Shown piece by piece: positions 18,273-27,028 of a DNA stretch of 64,000 nt. The stretch is taken from NCBI RefSeq assembly GCF_000812865.1, contig NZ_JSYL01000005.1, forward strand, positions 124,001 through 188,000, in the 5' to 3' direction. Position numbers and translations under genes: made by a program. Origin of the DNA: Kaistella jeonii. Its GTDB lineage: Bacteria > Bacteroidota > Bacteroidia > Flavobacteriales > Weeksellaceae. The first letter of the stretch is position 1. Every line of letters starts with the position of its first letter. Under the pieces are notes generated by a model that had not been told where the DNA came from, searched no databases, and saw only the letters and a program-made list of their open reading frames with translations.

Positions 18273-18967
18273 TATTGGGTGTAGCCGGCGAATGCTTCTT
18301 CTAAACTGCCGTATTTGCCCTTGAATTCCTCAATATTCGAATCCTGGATAATGTTTCCCTCATGAATCAAAATTACGCGGGAACAGAGCGCTTCTACTTC
18401 CTGCATAATATGGGTGGAAAGAATAATCGTTTTTTCTTTTCCAATCTGTTTAATTACGTTTCTAATTTCTATGATTTGATTGGGATCTAAGCCATTTGTC
18501 GGTTCATCTAAAATTAATAAATCAGGGGAATGTAAGATTGCTTGAGCCAGACCAACTCTCTGCTGATAACCTTTTGATAATTGGGAGATTTTCTTAGATT
18601 TTTCCGGCGTAATTCCTACCAAATCAATAACTTCATCAATTCTCTCTTTTGAAATTTGATGAAGGTCGGCGACAAAATTTAAATATTCTTTTACATACAT
18701 TTCACTATACAAAGGATTATTTTCCGGGAGAAAACCCATCTTTTTCTTCACCCCAATTTCATCTTCCCGAACATCTGTTCCATCAAATAAAATCTCACCT
18801 TTATCAATTTTTAATGCACCTACAATAGATTTCATTAATGTCGATTTTCCAGCACCGTTTGGACCTAATAAACCTATAATTTCGTTGTTGTTGATTTCAA
18901 CATTAATATTATTCAAAGCGATTTGTTCGCCGAATTTCTTTGTAAGATTGATGATTTGTAGTGACAT
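18272..18967 (-). CDS. ABC transporter ATP-binding protein (GldA/ABC-2 type)
   Basis: A 231-residue ATPase subunit. Walker A GLLGPNGAGKST (about 33-44), Q-loop region MGFLPENNPLYSEMYVKEYL, signature LSKGYQQRVGLAQ, Walker B LLILDEPTNGLDP and the H-loop STHIMQEVE are all intact. The PENNPLYxxMYVxEYL stretch is typical of GldA and related ABC-2 export ATPases. It is shorter than the ~300-residue GldA and lacks its C-terminal extension. No permease gene is adjacent, so the partner must be elsewhere. The -7 box TAAATTTG lies 19 bases upstream. Substrate unknown. Confidence 0.88.
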   Translation of the reverse strand: MSLQIINLTKKFGEQIALNNINVEINNNEIIGLLGPNGAGKSTLMKSIVGALKIDKGEILFDGTDVREDEIGVKKKMGFLPENNPLYSEMYVKEYLNFVADLHQISKERIDEVIDLVGITPEKSKKISQLSKGYQQRVGLAQAILHSPDLLILDEPTNGLDPNQIIEIRNVIKQIGKEKTIILSTHIMQEVEALCSRVILIHEGNIIQDSNIEEFKGKYGSLEEAFAGYTQ

Positions 18968-18986
18968 GAAATTATTTTGAAGACTG

Positions 18987-18994
18987 CAAATTTA
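18987..18994 (-). promoter_or_regulatory. -7 element of the ABC ATPase gene
   Basis: TAAATTTG on the minus strand, 19 bases before the ATG at 18967. No -33 TTTG at the usual distance. Confidence 0.5.
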
Positions 18995-19153
18995 GGAAAT
19001 TCAACATGAAGTAGAAATTATTGTGATGAATAATAATAGTCAGTAAAAATTTTTTACAAAGACTGCGAAATCTCAGTCCTTTAACTAAGCTCAATACGAT
19101 CGTAAATTTGCGTTGATCAGCAAGATTATGCAATTGAACATCTTATTTAAAAC

Positions 19154-19185
19154 AAAAAAAAACTCCACAAATAAATGTGAAGTTT
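19154..19185 (-). terminator. Terminator after tRNA-Arg
   Basis: On the minus strand AAACTTCACA (19176-19185) pairs with TGTGGAGTT (19161-19169), followed by a run of T. Confidence 0.8.
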
Positions 19186-19188
19186 GAG

Positions 19189-19262
19189 TGAGCGCGACAG
19201 GATTCGAACCTGTGACCGTCTGCTTAGAAGGCAGATGCTCTATCCAGCTGAGCTACGCACCC
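19189..19262 (-). tRNA. tRNA-Arg (anticodon TCT)
   Basis: The acceptor arms GGGTGCG and CGCGCTC pair with one G-U. D arm AGCTCAGCTGGATAGAGC, anticodon loop CTTCTAA with TCT, T arm with GGTTCGAATCC. CCA is not encoded. Confidence 0.95.
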
Positions 19263-19305
19263 AAAATATTGGGATTTTTGAACTTATCTTTGGGAGATAA
19301 AGTCT

Positions 19306-19335
19306 CTAAAAAAAGAAAACTCTCGAAAGAGTTTT
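19306..19335 (-). terminator. Hairpin terminator between tRNA-Pro and tRNA-Arg
   Basis: AAAACTCT (19316-19323) and AGAGTTTT (19328-19335) form a perfect stem with a tetraloop. On the minus strand it is followed by C and seven T, so it can terminate transcripts coming from tRNA-Pro. Alternatively it is a processing spacer, since no promoter for tRNA-Arg is visible after it. Confidence 0.65.
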
Positions 19336-19343
19336 CTATAAAG

Positions 19344-19418
19344 TCGGGGCGGCAGGATTCGAACCTGCGACCTCCTGGTCCCAAACCAGGCGCGATGACC
19401 GGACTACGCTACGCCCCG
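19344..19418 (-). tRNA. tRNA-Pro (anticodon TGG)
   Basis: The acceptor CGGGGCG pairs with CGCCCCG. Anticodon loop TTTGGGA with TGG, T loop GGTTCGAATCC. Discriminator A. CCA is not encoded. Confidence 0.95.
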
Positions 19419-19440
19419 AATAATTTTTTTGTGGAAGTTG

Positions 19441-19527
19441 CGGAGAGTAAGGGATTCGAACCCTTGGTACAGTTTCCCATACGCTTGTTTAGCAAACAAG
19501 TCCTTTCGGCCACTCAGGCAACTCTCC
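19441..19527 (-). tRNA. tRNA-Ser (anticodon GCT)
   Basis: A class II tRNA of 87 nt: acceptor GGAGAGT, anticodon loop TTGCTAA with GCT, a long variable arm (GTATGGGAAACTGTAC) and T loop GGTTCGAATCC. First gene of the tRNA unit. Confidence 0.95.
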
Positions 19528-19569
19528 ATTGCAATATTTATAAGAGCTTCTGTTCTGTAATTGCGAGTG

Positions 19570-19601
19570 CAAATATAGAAAAGTTTTGCATATTAACCAA
19601 A
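19570..19601 (-). promoter_or_regulatory. Promoter of the tRNA unit (TTTG-N20-TATATTTG)
   Basis: On the minus strand TTTG (19598-19601), 20 bp, then TATATTTG (19570-19577), the same spacing as the ahcY promoter. It sits about 42 bp upstream of tRNA-Ser. Confidence 0.75.
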
Positions 19602-19623
19602 ATAAATTCCTAAAAAATATTTG

Positions 19624-19631
19624 TATTTTTG
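19624..19631 (+). promoter_or_regulatory. -7 element of the amidase gene
   Basis: TATTTTTG, 29 bases before the ATG at 19661. The -33 part is not evident. Confidence 0.45.
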
Positions 19632-19660
19632 ACATTATTTTTAACAAATTTTTTACAATT

Positions 19661-20677
19661 ATGCGTAAGCCATTATATATCATTTCTTTAAGTTTTCTTA
19701 TTATTTCCTGTGGAACTCAAAAAAATATTCAAAAAGTGGTCACAAAACCAACTTTACCTAAAAATATGCCTGCAAACCCAGCAGTATCTATTGCGAAATC
19801 TAAAATTCTTCATGAAGGTGGAGTTGATTTTTACAAAGAGAATATTGCAGATGGTAGCAAAAATGATAATACTATCAGTTATGGTTCTATTGTTTCTGCG
19901 AATCCGAACGGTTACAAGGTTGTAAAAACTTATTATCCTTCTATTGGACAAAATTTCAGACAGAAATATATTATTTTGCATTATACTGCTTTGGATGACG
20001 ATAAGTCTGTCGCAGTTCTTACCCAGCAGTCGGTGAGCGCGCATTATCTTGTTAATAATTTGGGTGACAGAGAAATTTACCAGTTAGTTGATGAGAACAA
20101 AAGAGCTTACCACGCAGGAATTAGCGCCTGGAGAACAGATAAGATGCTAAATGATACTTCCATAGGAATAGAAATTGTGAACAGCGGGTACAAAACAGAT
20201 TCCACTGGTTTGCGGGTTTTCCCGGAATATGACGATGCGCAAGTTCTTAAAATCGCAGCTTTAGTTAAAGATATCGCGAACAGATATATGATTCCGGCGA
20301 CAAATATTTTGGGACATTCTGATATTGCGCCGACACGAAAACAAGATCCAGGTCCAAAATTTCCCTGGAAAAAATTATACAACGACTATCAACTCGGAAT
20401 GTGGTACGATGAAGCCACAAAACAGAATTTCTTTTACCAGATAATCCCCGAAACGTTTGTAGCAGAGATGAGCACCGCCCAATCTGTATTCAAATACCAA
20501 ACTGCTTTAAAGACTTTAGGATATGGTTTAGAACCTTCCGGAATGATCGATGATGCTACCAAAAAAACGATCGAAGCCTTTCAATATCATTTTCGACCAG
20601 AAAAATATGATGGTTTGATGGATGCTGAGACTTGGTCAATTTTGCAAGCTTTGAATCAAAAATATCCTAATAAATAA
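19661..20677 (+). CDS. Lipoprotein N-acetylmuramoyl-L-alanine amidase (AmiD-like)
   Basis: Cleaves the bond between N-acetylmuramic acid and L-Ala in peptidoglycan or muropeptides. Domains: a lipoprotein signal with IISC (Cys17), an Amidase_2 domain (about 98-240) with zinc ligands His107 (ILHYTA), His219 (LGHSDIAP) and Asp229 (KQDPG), and a C-terminal peptidoglycan-binding domain (about 265-335). The order matches E. coli AmiD, an outer-membrane-anchored recycling amidase. I start at the ATG at 19661, because it gives a proper lipoprotein signal; an upstream in-frame ATG at 19586 would add 25 residues ahead of it. A terminator follows the stop. Confidence 0.9.
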   Translation: MRKPLYIISLSFLIISCGTQKNIQKVVTKPTLPKNMPANPAVSIAKSKILHEGGVDFYKENIADGSKNDNTISYGSIVSANPNGYKVVKTYYPSIGQNFRQKYIILHYTALDDDKSVAVLTQQSVSAHYLVNNLGDREIYQLVDENKRAYHAGISAWRTDKMLNDTSIGIEIVNSGYKTDSTGLRVFPEYDDAQVLKIAALVKDIANRYMIPATNILGHSDIAPTRKQDPGPKFPWKKLYNDYQLGMWYDEATKQNFFYQIIPETFVAEMSTAQSVFKYQTALKTLGYGLEPSGMIDDATKKTIEAFQYHFRPEKYDGLMDAETWSILQALNQKYPNK

Positions 20678-20737
20678 ATGTTCTTTATTTTCAATTGAAT
20701 TATTCAAATTGAATTAAAGAAATTTCAGCGAAAACCG

Positions 20738-20767
20738 AAAACGGACGACCACAATTCGTCCGTTTTT
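20738..20767 (+). terminator. Terminator of the amidase gene
   Basis: AAACGGACGA (20739-20748) pairs with TCGTCCGTTT (20756-20765) followed by TTT. Confidence 0.85.
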
Positions 20768-20837
20768 TACAGGAGCAAATTGAAATCTCATTTTAAAATC
20801 CGACAAAAAAATCTTAACTTTTCAACAAATTATTTTT

Positions 20838-22238
20838 ATGGAAAATTTCAGAAATGAAAGTGATCTTTTAGGAACTTTACAGGTTCCTGCAAACGCATAT
20901 TACGGTGTTCAAACACAGAGAGCGATTGAGAATTTTAAAATTTCCGGTCAGTATCTTTCTTCCTATCCACACTTTATCAGAGGTTTGGCAATGGTGAAAA
21001 AAGCAGCTGCTAAAACAAATTACGAATTAGGTTTGTTGGAAGAAAGTCTCTACCAAAAAATTGCACAAAGTTGCGATGAATTGATGGAAGGGAAATTTCA
21101 CAAAGAATTCCCTATTGATATGATTCAAGGTGGAGCGGGAACTTCTGTGAATATGAATGCCAATGAAGTAATTGCAAATATTGTTTTAGAAAAATTAGGA
21201 AAAGAAAAAGGCGATTACCAATTCTGTTCGCCAAACGATCATATCAATCTTTCGCAATCAACAAACGATGCATATCCAACCGCGATTAAAATGGCTTTGT
21301 TGCAGATGAACAAAGAATTGGTTGAGAAACTAAAGAAAACAATTGCAGCTTTTCGCCATAAAGGCGTTGAATTCAACGATGTGATCAAAATGGGAAGAAC
21401 GCAGCTTCAGGACGCCGTTCCAATGACAATGGGTCAGGAATTTGAAGCGTATGCAGCGACTCTGGAAGAAGATATTTCAAAATTGAATAACAATGCTCAC
21501 CTTTTTGTTGAAATAAATATGGGTGCAACTGCGATCGGAACAGGAATTAACGCTCCGGTTGGTTATGCCAAATTGTGTGCGAAAAACTTGGCTCAAATTT
21601 CTGGTTATCCAGTTGTTTCCGCACCAAATCTGGTCGAAGCAACTCCGGACACTGGTTCGTATGTCATCTATTCTTCAGCAATGAAGAGACTTGCGGTGAA
21701 ACTTTCTAAAATTTGTAATGATTTGAGATTGCTTTCTTCCGGACCAAGAGCAGGTTTTTTTGAGATCAATCTTCCGCCAATGCAACCTGGATCTTCAATT
21801 ATGCCCGGTAAAGTAAATCCTGTAATTCCGGAAGTGGTGAATCAGGTTTGTTATAAAGTTTTTGGAAACGATTTAACCGTGACTTTCGCCGCCGAAGCCG
21901 GGCAATTACAACTCAATGTGATGGAGCCCGTTTTGTCGCATGCTATTATGGAAAGTATGAATTTCCTTGGGAATGCCTTAGATACTTTAAGAGAAAAATG
22001 TATTGTTGGAATTACTGCCAACAAAGAAATTTGCCTCAATATGGTTAAACACAGCATCGGAATTGTGACAGCGTTGAATCCTTACATCGGATATAAAAAT
22101 TCTACAGAAATAGCGAAAGAAGCTTTAGCAACAGGAAACAGTGTATATAATTTAGTTTTAGAGAAAGGAATTCTTTCTCAAGAGAAATTAGATGAAATTT
22201 TGGATCCTAAAAATATGTTGAAACCGCATCAGTTTTAA
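20838..22238 (+). CDS. aspA: Aspartate ammonia-lyase
   Basis: Reversible deamination of L-aspartate to fumarate and ammonia, linking amino-acid catabolism to the TCA cycle. At 466 residues it has the AspA/fumarase fold signatures: LQVPANAYYGVQTQRA (16-31), GGAGTSVNMNANEVIAN, NDHINLSQSTNDAYPTA and the catalytic SS loop GSSIMPGKVNP (about 317-327). The N-terminal DLLG...YYGVQTQRAIENFKIS pattern is that of aspartase more than fumarase FumC. The next gene (M16 peptidase) follows after 43 bp on the same strand and may be co-transcribed, since no terminator lies between them. Confidence 0.9.
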   Translation: MENFRNESDLLGTLQVPANAYYGVQTQRAIENFKISGQYLSSYPHFIRGLAMVKKAAAKTNYELGLLEESLYQKIAQSCDELMEGKFHKEFPIDMIQGGAGTSVNMNANEVIANIVLEKLGKEKGDYQFCSPNDHINLSQSTNDAYPTAIKMALLQMNKELVEKLKKTIAAFRHKGVEFNDVIKMGRTQLQDAVPMTMGQEFEAYAATLEEDISKLNNNAHLFVEINMGATAIGTGINAPVGYAKLCAKNLAQISGYPVVSAPNLVEATPDTGSYVIYSSAMKRLAVKLSKICNDLRLLSSGPRAGFFEINLPPMQPGSSIMPGKVNPVIPEVVNQVCYKVFGNDLTVTFAAEAGQLQLNVMEPVLSHAIMESMNFLGNALDTLREKCIVGITANKEICLNMVKHSIGIVTALNPYIGYKNSTEIAKEALATGNSVYNLVLEKGILSQEKLDEILDPKNMLKPHQF

Positions 22239-22281
22239 TTGATATTAAAATTTTCAATTATAAAATTATTCAAGTTAACCA

Positions 22282-25170
22282 ATGACAGGATCGACAAAAA
22301 TGACAGGTGCAGCCATATTTCAGACAAAAAAATTCACAGATAAAGCAGGATATTCTTACGAATCGGTAATCGATGACAAAAATGGAGTTCGAATTTACAC
22401 CCTAAAAAATGGGTTGAAAGTTTATCTTGCCCAAAATTTCGATGCTCCAAAAATTCAGACTTATATTCCCGTAAAAACTGGAAGCAATAATGATCCTTCC
22501 GATAATACGGGTTTGGCGCATTATCTGGAGCATATGATGTTCAAAGGAACGTCTAAATTAGCTTCGGCGAACTGGGAGAAGGAAAAACCGCTTTTGGAGG
22601 AAATTTCCAACCTTTATGAAGAACATAAAGCGGAACAGGATCCAGAGAACAAGAAAGCGCTTTACAAAAAGATCGACGAAGTTTCTCAGGAAGCCAGCAA
22701 ATTTGCCATCGCCAACGAATATGATAAAGCCATTTCTTCACTTGGAGCTTCGGGAACAAATGCGCATACTTGGCTTGATGAAACGGTTTATAAAAATAAT
22801 ATTCCGAATAACGAATTAGAAAAATGGTTGAAAGTTGAGAAAGAAAGATTTTCTGAACTCACTTTAAGATTGTTCCATACCGAACTGGAAGCGGTTTACG
22901 AAGAATTTAACCGTGCCCAAGATAACGATGCTCGTTTGGTGAATTATGAATTAATGGATGCGCTTTTTCCAACCCATCCAAATGGTCAACAGACTACTTT
23001 GGGAAAATCGGAACATCTGAAAAATCCTTCGATGGTCGCGATTCACAAATATTTTGATGAATATTACGTGCCCAATAATTACGCAATGGTTTTGGTCGGA
23101 GATTTAGATTTCGAAAAAACGATCGAATTGATCGATCACTATTTCGGAACTTTTGAATACCGCGAACTTCCAAAAAAGATGAAGATTTCTGAAGAACCAA
23201 TGACCGAAATTGTAGAAAGAACTGTAAAAAGTCCATCTGCACCGAGATTGCAAATGGCTTGGAGAACTGATTCTTACGGCACACACGAAGCCAGACTTGC
23301 CGAAATGGTTGCCAATATTTTATCTAATTCAGGCGAATCGGGATTGATCGATTTGTATATTAATCAAAGTCAAAAAGCTTTGCGCGCAATGGCTTACTCG
23401 TCGCCTTTCAAGAATTATGGGACTTTTTCAATGGTTATTGTACCGAAAAATGAACAAACTTTAGAAGAAGCAAAACAATTATTGCTCGATCAGATAGAGT
23501 TGGTGAAAAAAGGTGATTTCCCAGAATGGCTTATTCAGGCGGTAATTAACGATATGAAGATCCAGAGAATGAAAGCCTTTGAAACCGCAGATGGTTTGGC
23601 AACAACACTTTATGGCGTTTTTATCAATGATCAAACCTGGGAAGAAGAGCTGAATGAAATTAATGAATACGAGACGATTACAAAAGCGGATATTGTAAAA
23701 TTTGCGAATGATTTTTTCAAAGAAAATTATGTTGTTGTTAAAAAAGAAAAAGGGATTAATGAAAAGCTGGTTCGTGTAGAAAACCCCGGAATTACGCCTA
23801 TTAAAATAAATAAAGAGTCACAGTCTTCTTTTTTAAAGGAAATTTTAAAGGAAAAATCCACTGACATTAAACCTGACTTTATTGATTATTCAAAAGCCAT
23901 TAAAACCGCTCAAATTGAAGGTAAGAAAGTAAGTTTTGTTGAAAATAAATACAATGATATTGCACAAGCTTATTTTATTTTCCCTTTCGGAAGCGATCAT
24001 GACAAAGAACTCGGTTTGGCAACTCAGGTTTTGCAATATTTAGGAACCGATAAATTAAATGCAGAAGAACTCAACGAGGAATTTTTTAAACTAGGGATTT
24101 CCAACGATTTCCGAACAACTTCAGATCAGCTCATCATTTCAATAAGTGGTTTGGAGGAAAATTTACCGAAAGGAATCGAATTGTTGAAAGACTGGATGCA
24201 AAATGCGAAACCCGATGAAGAAGTTTATCGTCAAAACATCAATACTATTTTAGAAAGTAGGGAAGTCGCTAAAAAAGACAAAGGCAGAATTATGGCGGCG
24301 CTTTCCAGTTATGCGAAATTCGGCAGGGAATCTCGGTTTACAGATATCATTTCTGAAAAGAGATTGAAAGAAATAAATTCGGAGGAAATGATGCACAAAA
24401 TTAAAGACTTGCTTCAAATGCCTTATCAAATCTTCTTTTACGGAACTGAATTTGATCGTTTTCATAAATATATAACGCCTTTTATTGAGGAAGAAATGAT
24501 AGCAATTCCTCCAAAAAAATTATATCAAGAGCCGGCGACTGAAGGAAAAGTTTATTTTACCAATTACGATATGGTTCAAACTGAAATGACCAAAGTCGCA
24601 AAAGGAAGAAATGTGAACTTGAAAAACTTTGGAAAAATAAATTTATTTAATGAATATTTTGGGCGTGGATTATCTTCAATTGTCTTCCAGGAAATTCGGG
24701 AGAGTAAGAGTTTGGCGTATTCAGCCTACGTTTCTTACGCCACTAACAGTGAACTCGATCATCCGGATTATATCACCACTTATGTGGGAACTCAGGCCAA
24801 TAAATTATCACAAGCAGTCATTGCGATGGATGAATTAATGGCTGATCTACCGCAAGTTCCGGCTCAGTTTAATAATGCTAGAAATTCGGCTTTAAAACAA
24901 ATTGCTGCGGCAAGAGTGAACCGAACCAATATTTTTTTCAATCATTTAAATTTAAAGAAATTAGGAATTGATTACGATATCAGAAAAGATATTAATTCCG
25001 AAATTGCAGAACTGACCTTAGCAGATTTAACCGATTTTTATAATAGTGAAATGAAACCGTTGAAATATAATACAGCAATCATGGGTAAAAAAGAGAATCT
25101 CGATTTTGAAGCTCTAAATAAGATGGGTGATTTCAGAGAATTAAGTCTGGAAGAAATTTTCGGATATTAA
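22282..25170 (+). CDS. M16 family zinc metallopeptidase (pitrilysin-like)
   Basis: A 962-residue peptidase with the inverted zinc motif HxxEH at His80-Glu83-His84 (AHYLEHMMF) and the distal Glu in ELEAVYEEFNR (about 207). The long form carries four M16 repeats; the second half contains RGLSSIVFQEIRESKSLAYSAYVSY, the usual substrate-binding R...Y segment. Members degrade peptides. No signal peptide or lipobox is seen (MTGSTKMTGAAIF), unlike many Bacteroidetes M16 proteins, so a cytoplasmic site is suggested. The start is uncertain between ATGs at 22282 and 22300. A terminator follows at 25195. Confidence 0.88.
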   Translation: MTGSTKMTGAAIFQTKKFTDKAGYSYESVIDDKNGVRIYTLKNGLKVYLAQNFDAPKIQTYIPVKTGSNNDPSDNTGLAHYLEHMMFKGTSKLASANWEKEKPLLEEISNLYEEHKAEQDPENKKALYKKIDEVSQEASKFAIANEYDKAISSLGASGTNAHTWLDETVYKNNIPNNELEKWLKVEKERFSELTLRLFHTELEAVYEEFNRAQDNDARLVNYELMDALFPTHPNGQQTTLGKSEHLKNPSMVAIHKYFDEYYVPNNYAMVLVGDLDFEKTIELIDHYFGTFEYRELPKKMKISEEPMTEIVERTVKSPSAPRLQMAWRTDSYGTHEARLAEMVANILSNSGESGLIDLYINQSQKALRAMAYSSPFKNYGTFSMVIVPKNEQTLEEAKQLLLDQIELVKKGDFPEWLIQAVINDMKIQRMKAFETADGLATTLYGVFINDQTWEEELNEINEYETITKADIVKFANDFFKENYVVVKKEKGINEKLVRVENPGITPIKINKESQSSFLKEILKEKSTDIKPDFIDYSKAIKTAQIEGKKVSFVENKYNDIAQAYFIFPFGSDHDKELGLATQVLQYLGTDKLNAEELNEEFFKLGISNDFRTTSDQLIISISGLEENLPKGIELLKDWMQNAKPDEEVYRQNINTILESREVAKKDKGRIMAALSSYAKFGRESRFTDIISEKRLKEINSEEMMHKIKDLLQMPYQIFFYGTEFDRFHKYITPFIEEEMIAIPPKKLYQEPATEGKVYFTNYDMVQTEMTKVAKGRNVNLKNFGKINLFNEYFGRGLSSIVFQEIRESKSLAYSAYVSYATNSELDHPDYITTYVGTQANKLSQAVIAMDELMADLPQVPAQFNNARNSALKQIAAARVNRTNIFFNHLNLKKLGIDYDIRKDINSEIAELTLADLTDFYNSEMKPLKYNTAIMGKKENLDFEALNKMGDFRELSLEEIFGY

Positions 25171-25194
25171 AAACAAAATTAATAACGATAATAA

Positions 25195-25227
25195 TAAAAA
25201 GATGAAATCTTACTTTCATCTTTTTTT
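25195..25227 (+). terminator. Terminator of the aspA-M16 unit
   Basis: AAAAAGATGAAA pairs with TTTCATCTTTTTTT around TCTTAC, directly after the M16 stop. Confidence 0.85.
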
Positions 25228-25258
25228 ATTTTGTGCCGTTTAAGAAATAAATATGGAT

Positions 25259-25266
25259 TAATTTTG
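25259..25266 (+). promoter_or_regulatory. -7 element of the outer-membrane protein gene
   Basis: TAATTTTG, 20 bases before the TTG start at 25287. Confidence 0.5.
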
Positions 25267-25286
25267 TTTATTAAATAAATAATTCC

Positions 25287-26729
25287 TTGTTTTCAAAATA
25301 TCTTATAATAATTTTTGCAATTTCTCTTCCTGTAATTATATTCGGTCAGGAAAATTTACCTTTTACAAATGATCAATATAGTGGAATAAATGCTGCACTA
25401 GTTTCGCCAACACAAACTTTTCTTAATCCAAATCCCTGGGATATTAATTTATTTGCAGAAGATATCTTTTTGCAAAATGATTACGTTTATATTTCGCAGC
25501 AAAGCTTTTTGGGACTTCGAAATACGCCAACGAGATCACGCAATAAAATAAAAAATATCAATGGAGAAAATACCGCAAATGTCGTAGATTTTTTCAATAA
25601 AGATTTCGGTAATTATCATTTCAGTTCCGATATTTTAGGACCTTCTTTCAGTAAAAAAATCCACATTAAAGATAAATACTTCACAGTCGGTTTGTTCTCA
25701 AGATTGCGAACACAAACTTCTGCAATTAACGTTGATAATTACTTAAAATTTGGCAATCAGGGGATTGTAGAACCGGAGTTTTATTCTTTAAAACCCCTGC
25801 AAATTAATTTCATGAACTGGGGCGAAATTGGTCTTAATGTGGCTACAGAAATATTTCCTTATTCTAATTACCAGTGGATCGTAGGAGCAAATGTTAAATA
25901 TGAGATCGGTTTTGATGCTTTGCAGATGAACAGTAATTCACCGATCGAGCTGCACAGGACTTCGGAGATCACAAACGGAGTCGATACGAAAACAATCTAT
26001 GCGTCGAATTATGACATTGAAGTTAACCTCGCAACCAATTATAATTTTGACAAAAAACGGTATGAATACAAGCAAAAAGGGAAAGGATTTGGTTTAGATT
26101 TCGGAATTGCAGTTCTTGATCCTATTGAAAATTCTGATGATTATAATTTTAAAGCCAGCTTAAATATTCTAGACCTTGGAAAAGTCAATTATGAAGGTGA
26201 AAAACATTTTTTTGCAGGGAACAGCATCAAAGTAGTTAACAATACAAATCTTGATAACACCAAATTTAAAAGCCCTGATCAATATTTTCAGCTTTTAAGC
26301 AAAGAAGTTTATGGCAATGAAAATGCCTCTTTTCGTGGCAACGATTTTCAGATGGGATTACCGACGAGCATTCATTTGAACGCTAGTAAAAACATTGGCG
26401 AGCATCAGTATGTCAATGCAAACTGGATTCAGCGGATCCCAGTTTTCGAAAATTCTTTAAAGAGAAGCAATATTTTTTCAGCTTCCTATTCTGTTCATAA
26501 GCCAGTTTTAGGTTATGGTGCCTCAATGTCTTTGTATGAATATAGAAGTCTTCAATTCGGTGGATATTTGAGATTTGGACCTTTAATTTTAGGCAGTTCT
26601 AATGTTTTACCTTTACTTTTTAATCAGAAAAAACTGCATTCCGGTGATTTCTATGTTGCGTTAAAAATCTATCCTTTTTGGGATAATGAAATGAAAAGAC
26701 ACCGACGGGCAAACTGTAATTGTGATTAA
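25287..26729 (+). CDS. Outer-membrane barrel protein, DUF5723-like
   Basis: A 480-residue exported protein: signal peptide (1-20, ending IFGQ), then LPFTNDQYSGINAALVSPTQTFLNPNPWDINLFAEDIF, a pattern of alternating strands through to the end, and a Cys-containing tail (RANCNCD). The layout resembles Bacteroidetes DUF5723 barrel proteins; I know of no demonstrated function. The start is a TTG. An in-frame stop lies at 25272-25274 and there is no ATG between it and a good signal peptide, so TTG is the only usual start codon that keeps the signal. It is preceded by a -7 box 20 bases upstream. Alone between two terminators. Confidence 0.65.
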   Translation: MFSKYLIIIFAISLPVIIFGQENLPFTNDQYSGINAALVSPTQTFLNPNPWDINLFAEDIFLQNDYVYISQQSFLGLRNTPTRSRNKIKNINGENTANVVDFFNKDFGNYHFSSDILGPSFSKKIHIKDKYFTVGLFSRLRTQTSAINVDNYLKFGNQGIVEPEFYSLKPLQINFMNWGEIGLNVATEIFPYSNYQWIVGANVKYEIGFDALQMNSNSPIELHRTSEITNGVDTKTIYASNYDIEVNLATNYNFDKKRYEYKQKGKGFGLDFGIAVLDPIENSDDYNFKASLNILDLGKVNYEGEKHFFAGNSIKVVNNTNLDNTKFKSPDQYFQLLSKEVYGNENASFRGNDFQMGLPTSIHLNASKNIGEHQYVNANWIQRIPVFENSLKRSNIFSASYSVHKPVLGYGASMSLYEYRSLQFGGYLRFGPLILGSSNVLPLLFNQKKLHSGDFYVALKIYPFWDNEMKRHRRANCNCD

Positions 26730-26820
26730 AAATCGATTAATTTAACTGGGAAAATTCATGATTTTCAAATAAAGGGTGATTACACTCTTGTTTAGACTCG
26801 CTGGATTGTAGATATTTGCA

Positions 26821-26850
26821 ATGTAAAACATAATAAAGTTACATTTTTTC
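26821..26850 (+). terminator. Weak terminator after the outer-membrane protein gene
   Basis: ATGTAA (26821-26826) pairs with TTACAT (26839-26844), followed by TTTTT. Confidence 0.5.
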
Positions 26851-26881
26851 ATTAGAATTTAAACTAGAAACCATGAAAACT

Positions 26882-26911
26882 AAAACTCCGGAGGTAAGTC
26901 CGGAGTTTTTT
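26882..26911 (+). terminator. Strong GC-rich terminator hairpin
   Basis: AAAACTCCGGA pairs with TCCGGAGTTTTTTT around GGTAAG. It is 150 bp from the nearest gene end and may close a separate short transcript. Confidence 0.8.
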
Positions 26912-26975
26912 TGTTGGAAATTTTTTCCTTTCCCCTAGACAATTCTGAGATCAATATTATTTTTACTTTAAACTA

Positions 26976-27005
26976 AAAAAAATCCCGTGAAAATTTTCAC
27001 GGGAA
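26976..27005 (-). terminator. Terminator of the DPP11-like gene
   Basis: ATCCCGTGAAAA pairs with TTTTCACGGGA. On the minus strand it is followed by eight T. Confidence 0.88.
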
Positions 27006-27028
27006 TTACTATTACTAATGTTGGCGGA

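Larger units (their letters stand above)
26730..27028. other. Intergenic region with three hairpins
   Basis: Between the convergent outer-membrane protein and DPP11 genes. It contains two plus-strand terminators (26821-26850, 26882-26911) and one minus-strand terminator (26976-27005). Between the first two lies a tiny frame (ATG at 26873, 17 codons) whose coding sequence includes the second hairpin. Confidence 0.6.

Noticed and set aside
19188-19613. Open frame of 141 codons across the tRNA region
   Set aside because: It runs antisense through three tRNA genes. Its translation (DSNLRPPGPKPGAMTGLRYAPN-type) is a known artefact of mis-called proteins over tRNA-Pro.
19586-19660. Upstream ATG for the amidase
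   Set aside because: Adding 25 residues destroys the lipoprotein signal; the ATG at 19661 gives a proper lipobox.
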